The notes beneath the pieces were generated by a model. That model was given only the letters and a program-made list of their open reading frames with translations. It was not told where the DNA came from and searched no databases. From Limnochordia bacterium (GTDB taxonomy: Bacteria; Bacillota; Limnochordia; Darwinibacteriales; SLO01): a stretch of 6,916 bases of DNA. Shown piece by piece: positions 1 through 4,314 of this stretch. The DNA is taken from NCBI GenBank assembly GCA_007132635.1, contig SLOG01000436.1, positions 1 to 6,916 on the forward strand, given 5' to 3'. The translations under genes and the position numbers were made by a program. Position 1 is the first letter of the stretch. Every line of letters begins with the position of its first letter.

Positions 1-121
1 CGATCTCAGCATCTGGGTTGCCTATACGGTTGGTGGTTACCCAATCATCAGCCAAGACCATGGACGAGAGACTCATAACCAAAGCTAGTGTAACACTAAT
101 CAAAACTAACTTACGGTACAT
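1..121 (-). CDS. Exported protein of unknown function, N-terminal 40 codons only (runs off the left edge)
   Basis: An ATG at 121-119 is preceded by a strong Shine-Dalgarno sequence (GGGAGG, 9 bases before the ATG), and the reading frame stays open to the left edge. The visible protein starts MYRKLVLISVTLALVMSLSS. This is a typical Sec signal peptide: basic n-region (Arg3, Lys4), a hydrophobic core at about residues 5-19, and a probable cleavage after VLA at about residue 24, giving a mature protein that starts DDWVTTNRIGNPDAEI. No cysteine is visible, and no lipobox, so it is not an obvious lipoprotein. The mature portion shown is too short to assign a family. The gene lies 242 bases downstream of the hemolysin III-like gene and beyond a hairpin terminator, so it is probably expressed independently from the 122-279 interval, where I found no convincing promoter hexamers. 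Confidence 0.8.
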   Translation of the reverse strand, partial: MYRKLVLISVTLALVMSLSSMVLADDWVTTNRIGNPDAEI

Positions 122-279
122 GCCTACTTCCTCCCTTAGTTTGCGTTTGGCTCTCACCGCAGAATCGCTCATTGGTCCTTCGGTCTTCTTCGACGCTCAC
201 CTCACTTCGAAAAACAATAACGACAAGAAACCATTCGACAGTTTGCTGCTTTTCGTAGAATGTTTCCATTTCAACGCAG

Positions 280-307
280 AAAAATCCTCCCAAAGTCGAG
301 GATTTTT
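280..307 (-). terminator. Hairpin terminator after the hemolysin III-like gene
   Basis: A perfect 10-bp inverted repeat (AAAAATCCTC / GAGGATTTTT) flanks an 8-base loop. On the minus strand the stem is followed by a T-rich end (GAGGATTTTTCTG). The A-rich 5' arm and T-rich 3' arm make it symmetrical, so it could work on either strand. It lies 56 bases beyond the TAG stop of the gene ending at 364. This separates that gene from the exported protein that starts at 121. Confidence 0.75.
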
Positions 308-363
308 TGGTGCTAAAGCAAGAAAGGGTAGAACAGTCCATTTGGACGCCCCCCCTTAATTCG

Positions 364-1011
364 CTATGCCGCCAAAGGCAGCGCCAGATATATCGCAAAA
401 AAGTGGCAAGTACTTCCAGCCAAGACAAAGACGTGCCAGATCACGTGGTAGTACATCAACCGCTGCCAAGCGAAAAAGAACACCCCAACGGCATAACAAG
501 AGCCGCCGCCCAAAAGAAGAAGAAAACTCGTCCAACCGACCGCCTCCCCAAGAGGCTGCAGTACCAACAGAATCAACAGACCCATGATGAAGTACATGGC
601 CGTTGATAAGAGCGGGTACTCCTCAAGCCAAACCGCTTTAAATACCATGCCAAAAACAGCTAGCAACCACACTGCACCGAGTAGGATAAATGCTGTCGTA
701 TCGCCGAGAGAGATTAAGAGCAGCGGGGTATATGTTCCAGCAATATACACAAATATCGATGCATGATCATAAAACTGGAAACGGCTCTTGGCTGGGCTTC
801 TCGGCAACATATGGTAAAAGGTAGATGAGAAATATAAGAGCACTAAGGACAGACCATATGCAAACAGACCTATACGATACCAAATATCACCCTCCAAACT
901 GCCCCAGCGAATAAGAAACACCAGAGCGACCACAGCCAAAACGAGACCAAGGCCATGGGTTAGATAATTGAGTGTCTCTTCTGGCGGGCTGGACTTCCGT
1001 ATGTAGATCAC
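364..1011 (-). CDS. Hemolysin III / PAQR-family integral membrane protein
   Basis: The 215-residue protein has about seven hydrophobic helices separated by short loops, the usual size and layout of bacterial hemolysin III (YqfA/TrhA-type, PAQR superfamily) proteins. Family signatures in order are: E11-E12, N15 and H19 in the N-terminal segment (TLNYLTHGLG); S63-x3-H67 (SSTFYH); D82-H83; and near the C-terminus H189-x3-H193 followed by S200 and H203 (YHVIWHVFVLAGSTCHF). In characterised PAQR receptors, the Ser, the His of SxxxH and the HxxxH pair hold a zinc ion in the membrane core; all are present here. The biological role of bacterial members is poorly defined (membrane homeostasis, stress), and 'hemolysin' is a historical name. 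The start is GTG at 1011, with AAAGGAG 12 bases upstream. An in-frame CTG at 1017 sits closer to that site but is a less likely start. A terminator follows the gene at 280-307. Confidence 0.93.
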   Translation of the reverse strand: MIYIRKSSPPEETLNYLTHGLGLVLAVVALVFLIRWGSLEGDIWYRIGLFAYGLSLVLLYFSSTFYHMLPRSPAKSRFQFYDHASIFVYIAGTYTPLLLISLGDTTAFILLGAVWLLAVFGMVFKAVWLEEYPLLSTAMYFIMGLLILLVLQPLGEAVGWTSFLLLLGGGSCYAVGVFFFAWQRLMYYHVIWHVFVLAGSTCHFFAIYLALPLAA

Positions 1012-1124
1012 TCTCAGACTTCGCTCCTTTCTGTGTAAAGGGTACCTACAGGGGACATACTATAATTCGCCTCGACGTTCATAGTTCCTGCCTGTGACAG
1101 AGAAGATTTTGCGGGTTCGGAAAC

Positions 1125-1150
1125 GGGACCAGCCAAACGCGGCTGGTCCC
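1125..1150 (-). terminator. GC-rich hairpin, probable terminator of the exported FAD protein gene
   Basis: A perfect 10-bp inverted repeat (GGGACCAGCC / GGCTGGTCCC) flanks a 6-base loop. It starts 22 bases beyond the TAA stop of the FAD protein gene. On the minus strand it is followed by GTTTCC, a short and imperfect T tract. Either it is an atypical intrinsic terminator or it stabilises the 3' end of the mRNA. It also separates the FAD gene from the hemolysin III-like gene. Confidence 0.65.
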
Positions 1151-1172
1151 TTATCGTCAATAATCCAGTGGT

Positions 1173-2552
1173 TTACTCATCCGCTGCGTTGGCCCCGGCA
1201 ATACGGCCCATGACCACAAGCTGGGCTATAGCAGTACCACTACCTGGGTAGACATCTCCCAGAAAGCCACCTGTCACAGAGCCCGCTGCATACAGTCCCG
1301 GAATTACTTGATCTTTGTCGTTGATAACTTGAGCCTCTAGATTGGTGACGACCCCACCGATACTACCAAGATGACTAAGATAGACAGGCATGGCATAGAA
1401 CGGACCTGCCGCTACAGTGCGTAAAGAGGCCGGATTCCGATGGTATGCCAAATCCTTCCCCGCTTCCGCAGACTTGTTAAAGGTGTCCACAGTCGCTGTG
1501 AGAGCGTCGGCGGGTACACCTAGTGCTTCGGCCAATGCTGTCAGAGAATCAGCCTGTATAATACGACCGTCGTCTACAGCGCCGCTGATGTTATTCTGTG
1601 TATTCTCTGCCAAACCATCCACGAACGTTTGGTCAAACACGTCGTAAGCCATGCCACCTTGTTGGATCAGAGCTTCAGCCTTCAAAGCATAGAAAATCGT
1701 TTCATCCATGAAGCGCTCACCCTGCATGTTCACGTAGATAGTGGGGCTAAGTCCAACAGGCGTAGAGAACCAACCAATCGCCCCATGAAGACCAGAGATC
1801 TTGGCGCCGACAGCTTCCGCCATCAGAAGACCGCCCCCCATGTTGCCGGGGGTGGTTACGCCAACCACGTCAACGTAATCCGGGGCATACTGAGCTAACA
1901 GGTCCTTATTGGCTCCAAACCCACCGGTTGTGATGATGACTGCATTGGCTCGAACTTCCGAAACACTGCCTTCGGTCTTGACACCCACAACGCGTCCATT
2001 CTCCATGATAAGCTCGGTTCCTTCAGTGTCTGTATAGAACTGCACACCAAGGCTTTCAGCAGATTTGATCAGCGGTTGGATCAAACCGGCCCCCCCGCCA
2101 ACAGCGCGATGGAAGCGCTGCGGCTCCGCAGGACTCCAACTGCCGGGAGAAAGAGTTTCAGGGGTCATCTCGACGCCTTGTTCTTGCAGCCACTCAATGT
2201 GGGCAGCCGATTCATTGGCGATGAGGCTTGCCTTATCAGCATTGATACGGTACAAACCTTTCTCCATCCAGTACTTGTAAAGGGCATCCGCGGAGTCTTC
2301 GATGCCTTTGGCTTCCTGGACAGATGAGCCAGCTGCCTGCAATCCTCCACCGCTTATTAAAGTCTCACCGCCCAGAAACGACAGTTTCTCGATAAGGATA
2401 ACATTGGCGCCATGAACGGCTGCCTCGATGGCGGCAACAAGTCCGGCTCCGCCACCGCCCACAATGACGACATCCGCCTCCAGGTTTTCAGCTGACCCAG
2501 CCCCTCCTAAGACAAGTACAATCATCAATGCTGCTGCAAACAGTTTACTCAT
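1173..2552 (-). CDS. Exported FAD-dependent reductase/dehydrogenase of the fumarate-urocanate reductase superfamily
   Basis: This 459-residue flavoprotein has a Sec signal peptide (hydrophobic core at residues 4-20, probable cleavage after GAGSA). A Rossmann FAD-binding motif follows (VVIVGGGGAGL, residues 28-38, with the ribose-binding Glu at 55 in ILIEK). Further family marks are HRAVGGGAG (about 148-156), TGGFGANKDL (209-218), GERFMDE (278-284), SHLGSIGGV (393-401) and the C-terminal flavin segment GLYAAGSVTGG with GRIAG (about 419-453). The family includes fumarate, urocanate and related acrylate reductases and 3-ketosteroid dehydrogenases. The usual catalytic Arg after GxRFxxE, and the NR of NRLGG near the C-terminus, seem to be replaced (TIFYALK; VYPGSG), so I would not call it a fumarate reductase. 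There is no FMN-binding domain and no haem motif, so an electron donor must come from elsewhere. The ATG at 2552 is preferred because GGGGGG lies 6 bases upstream; an in-frame TTG at 2558 abuts that run. The mature protein has no cysteine. Confidence 0.88.
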   Translation of the reverse strand: MSKLFAAALMIVLVLGGAGSAENLEADVVIVGGGGAGLVAAIEAAVHGANVILIEKLSFLGGETLISGGGLQAAGSSVQEAKGIEDSADALYKYWMEKGLYRINADKASLIANESAAHIEWLQEQGVEMTPETLSPGSWSPAEPQRFHRAVGGGAGLIQPLIKSAESLGVQFYTDTEGTELIMENGRVVGVKTEGSVSEVRANAVIITTGGFGANKDLLAQYAPDYVDVVGVTTPGNMGGGLLMAEAVGAKISGLHGAIGWFSTPVGLSPTIYVNMQGERFMDETIFYALKAEALIQQGGMAYDVFDQTFVDGLAENTQNNISGAVDDGRIIQADSLTALAEALGVPADALTATVDTFNKSAEAGKDLAYHRNPASLRTVAAGPFYAMPVYLSHLGSIGGVVTNLEAQVINDKDQVIPGLYAAGSVTGGFLGDVYPGSGTAIAQLVVMGRIAGANAADE

Positions 2553-2608
2553 AACCAACCCCCCATTTTGTGATGATACTCTTTATCGTTACTCAGCTAT
2601 TCTGCCTT

Positions 2609-2636
2609 CGTGTATCATTTCCTGCTGCTGTAACAA
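2609..2636 (-). promoter_or_regulatory. Candidate promoter for the exported FAD protein gene
   Basis: On the minus strand, TTGTTA (2631-2636) and TACACG (2609-2614) are separated by 16 bases, and a TG lies one base upstream of the second hexamer (extended -10 type). The -10 match is weak. The position, about 55 bases before the ATG at 2552 and just after a terminator-like structure, is the main support. Confidence 0.25.
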
Positions 2637-2656
2637 CTTTTCTTGACACAAATAAA

Positions 2657-2695
2657 CAACCACCGATTGACCCACAGGTCGCTCAGCGGCTGTTG
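2657..2695 (-). terminator. Imperfect stem-loop followed by a T-rich run, possible terminator of the LCCL gene
   Basis: On the minus strand, CAACAGCCG and CGGTGGTTG can pair as an outer stem with one mismatch and one G-T pair. This encloses a small perfect hairpin (GACC-TGTG-GGTC). The 3' side is followed by TTTATTTG. The structure starts 16 bases after the TAA of the LCCL gene. The stem is imperfect, so termination may be partial. Confidence 0.4.
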
Positions 2696-2710
2696 TATGA
2701 CGAAAAACCG

Positions 2711-3625
2711 TTAACGATGTCGAGCTACACGAAAACTTCCGCCATAGCGTCCATAGGAAAACGTTGTCACACCGTTGCGAGTGCTGCCTTCATAGCCATC
2801 CTGGCCCGGCAGAATCGTGACAGCAACTACGCCTGTCTCACCTATCGCAAGAACACCAGCATGGACGGCAGCTTTGGCCAACTGTGAATCGTCTGTATAC
2901 ACATCGGTACCCCAGACAGAACCACTCGTCGATCCGGTAATCCGGAAGAAAAACGTTTCGCCAGTACGAGAGCGAAGAGACGTGAGACGGCCCGGATCAT
3001 CCTCGATGACATCGACTTCCGCATCGGACAGAGATGGGACTCGCCTGATGACTTCGTAACTCCCCGACCAGCGTCCATACGAACTCGACGTGATCCCGTG
3101 ACGAGTGCTTCCCGTGTAGCTGGTCTGCCCACCACGAATGGCGACTTCAATAACAGCCGTTTGCCCAACGTCGATGATACCTGCATGAACTGCAGCTTTG
3201 GCCAATCGGGAATCGTCTGTGTAGATGTCCGTCCCCCAGATCGTGCCCTGCGACGTTCCGGTCACCCGAAAATAGAACCTTTGGTCCGTATGGCTTCTAT
3301 AGGAAACCAGATTCCCCGGGTCCGCGATCACATCAACATCCCTCGGAAGAGCATCCCGGTCCTTAACAACATCAAGTAACGCCAGTCGAAAAGCATACAT
3401 GTCGTCCAGAAGAGTCTCAAGATCGGCTAGAAAGTCTGGATGACCAGACCGATGTCGGACAGCCTGATCGAGCATAAACTCAAACTCGTCAACGATGGCA
3501 TCGAAATCGTCAACTATATCCGTGCTGCCACCACCCCGCGGTGTCCACGAGGTGTACGCCATAGCAGCCACAGAACTCGCCAGAAGCAAAACGATCATCA
3601 GAAGACTGATACGGTATAGTTTCAC
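2711..3625 (-). CDS. Exported protein with two tandem cysteine-free LCCL-type domains
   Basis: The 304-residue product starts at a GTG (3625) with GAGGG 8 bases upstream and a signal peptide (KLYRISLLMIVLLLASSVAAMA, cleavage about residue 23). An upstream in-frame ATG at 3730 would add 35 Arg/Trp-rich residues before the signal peptide and is unlikely. Residues 24-35 are a Gly-rich linker. Residues 36-93 are acidic and probably helical. Two homologous domains follow at about 97-194 and 204-302, repeated every 108 residues. Each has the LCCL hallmark pattern W-G-T-D-x-Y-T-D-D-S, then A-A-V-H-A-G (His147, His255), G-Q-x-x-Y-x-G-S-T-R, and S-Y-G-R near the end. LCCL domains occur in cochlin, Limulus factor C and scattered bacterial secreted proteins, and are thought to bind ligands or surfaces; the bacterial role is unknown. 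The canonical disulfide cysteines are absent. The gene lies downstream of the flavoprotein and rhamnosidase genes and may share their transcript. Confidence 0.87.
   Translation of the reverse strand: MKLYRISLLMIVLLLASSVAAMAYTSWTPRGGGSTDIVDDFDAIVDEFEFMLDQAVRHRSGHPDFLADLETLLDDMYAFRLALLDVVKDRDALPRDVDVIADPGNLVSYRSHTDQRFYFRVTGTSQGTIWGTDIYTDDSRLAKAAVHAGIIDVGQTAVIEVAIRGGQTSYTGSTRHGITSSSYGRWSGSYEVIRRVPSLSDAEVDVIEDDPGRLTSLRSRTGETFFFRITGSTSGSVWGTDVYTDDSQLAKAAVHAGVLAIGETGVVAVTILPGQDGYEGSTRNGVTTFSYGRYGGSFRVARHR
2720..3337 (-). repeat. Internal tandem duplication encoding the two LCCL-type domains
   Basis: Two units, at about 3044-3337 and 2720-3016, encode homologous domains offset by 324 bases (108 codons). 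By my own alignment, 45 of 76 core residues are identical (residues 117-192 against 225-300). Some nucleotide identity remains, for example the shared plus-strand string GCAGCTTTGGCCAA near 2868 and 3191. The duplication is old enough to have diverged at most silent sites. Confidence 0.85.
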
Positions 3626-3668
3626 AAGAATCACCCTCTTTTCTCTTTTATTACATATTCGCCACCAT

Positions 3669-3734
3669 CTACCGAATCTCCTGCTGCCCTGCCTTCCACT
3701 CCTCTGCCAGCAGACCAAACGGGAGGGCATCCAC
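3669..3734 (-). CDS. Possible 21-residue micro-ORF overlapping the flavoprotein gene's ribosome-binding end
   Basis: A GTG at 3734-3732 is preceded by AAGGAGGG, a near-perfect Shine-Dalgarno sequence, with a 7-base spacer. That site is formed by the last codons of the flavoprotein gene (Gln-Gly-Gly-stop), so ribosomes finishing that gene could restart here. The frame reads MDALPFGLLAEEWKAGQQEI plus a final Arg, then TAG at 3671-3669, 43 bases before the LCCL gene's GTG. The peptide is acidic and amphipathic, with no signal peptide and no family I recognise. The Shine-Dalgarno could instead serve the in-frame ATG at 3730 of the longer LCCL reading frame (11-base spacer), or be coincidental. 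It could be a short regulatory peptide or a translational coupler to the LCCL gene. Confidence 0.35.
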   Translation of the reverse strand: MDALPFGLLAEEWKAGQQEIR

Positions 3735-3738
3735 TTGA

Positions 3739-4299
3739 TTACCCTCCTTGAAGCCGCTGTACCAAAGCCTTAACATCCTCACGAACATTCAGTCTTTCGG
3801 TCACGGGGTCTTTGTCTGTATTCGCATACCGCAGTCCATCAACCGCTTTAATATGAAGCTCACGAAAGAGACCGTTGACAACTACCTCGCCTCCGAGGAA
3901 CTGTCGCTCAAAGGCGGGTGCGCCTCCAACAAACACAGCTGCTCCACTCCTCTCACGCTGGCCGAATCCGTCTTGACGAAGCCGTTCGGCCCAATAAACC
4001 TGACAACGGTCAACGAGTGTCTTCAGCGGGCCTGGCAGACTGTGAAAGTACATAGGCGACGCAACGATGATGCAGTCGGAGGCATTTAGCACTTCATAGA
4101 CACGAACCATGCTGTCCTTAATTGCACAGGCGGGATGATGCCAGCAGTACCGGCAGTCTGTGCATGGATTTGCTTTTATGTCATAGGCCGACAGCGTGAC
4201 GACGGTACCCGGGAGTTCGGCTTCCAGTATGTCGACCAGAAAACGTGTAGCGCCGCTCCTTCGGGCTGAACCGAACAAAATCGTCGTCTGCACCTGCAT
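3739..4299 (-). CDS. Flavodoxin-fold NAD(P)H/FMN oxidoreductase with an iron-sulfur-flavoprotein-like cysteine motif
   Basis: A protein of about 186 residues in the flavodoxin_2 / NADPH-dependent FMN reductase superfamily. The N-terminal strand ILFGSARRSGAT (about residues 7-18) is the FMN phosphate-binding loop. SPMYFHSLPGPLKTLVDR (81-98) is the second conserved flavin-contact segment. Between them, CTDCRYCWHHPACAIKDSM carries Cys46, 49, 52 and 58 (CX2CX2CX5C), close to the compact motif that binds a 4Fe-4S cluster in archaeal iron-sulfur flavoproteins. Many relatives keep a similar cysteine group without proof of a cluster. The enzyme is expected to be cytoplasmic and to move electrons between reduced nicotinamide or ferredoxin and a small acceptor, such as a quinone or aromatic; the substrate is unknown. 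The start is uncertain: ATG 4302 or 4299, TTG 4308, or GTG 4293. The GTG has the best spacing from GGGG and the usual length before the loop. The gene lies about 15 bases after the rhamnosidase stop, which indicates an operon. Confidence 0.88.
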   Translation of the reverse strand: MQVQTTILFGSARRSGATRFLVDILEAELPGTVVTLSAYDIKANPCTDCRYCWHHPACAIKDSMVRVYEVLNASDCIIVASPMYFHSLPGPLKTLVDRCQVYWAERLRQDGFGQRERSGAAVFVGGAPAFERQFLGGEVVVNGLFRELHIKAVDGLRYANTDKDPVTERLNVREDVKALVQRLQGG

Positions 4300-4314
4300 C
4301 ATCCCCAATCTTCA

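Noticed and set aside
122..279. Possible structured leader or riboswitch before the left-edge gene
   Set aside because: Repeated GTGAG and GTCGAA-like strings occur, but I could not fold them into a known riboswitch or T-box pattern, and no antiterminator pair is evident.
111..285. Minus-strand frame with an ATG at about 269 (METFYEKQQTVEWFLVVIVF...), running into the start of the left-edge gene
   Set aside because: Its only Shine-Dalgarno-like sequence is GGGAGGA inside the terminator stem, about 16 bases from the ATG. The frame overlaps the better-supported signal-peptide gene, and its tail is low in protein-like character.
366..766. Plus-strand open frames opposite the hemolysin III-like gene
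   Set aside because: Compositions are lysine/arginine/proline/glutamine-rich with no ribosome-binding sites or family motifs. They are antisense shadows of a well-supported membrane protein.
1059..1066. TATAAT on the plus strand (1061-1066) and TATAGT on the minus strand (1059-1064) upstream of the hemolysin III-like gene
   Set aside because: The minus hexamer is well placed to drive the hemolysin III-like gene, but no acceptable -35 lies 16-18 bases upstream. The plus hexamer has no plus-strand gene to serve.
3626..3730. N-terminal extension of the LCCL protein from the ATG at 3730
   Set aside because: It would place 35 Arg/Trp-rich residues in front of an otherwise typical signal peptide. 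The GTG at 3625 has its own Shine-Dalgarno with good spacing.
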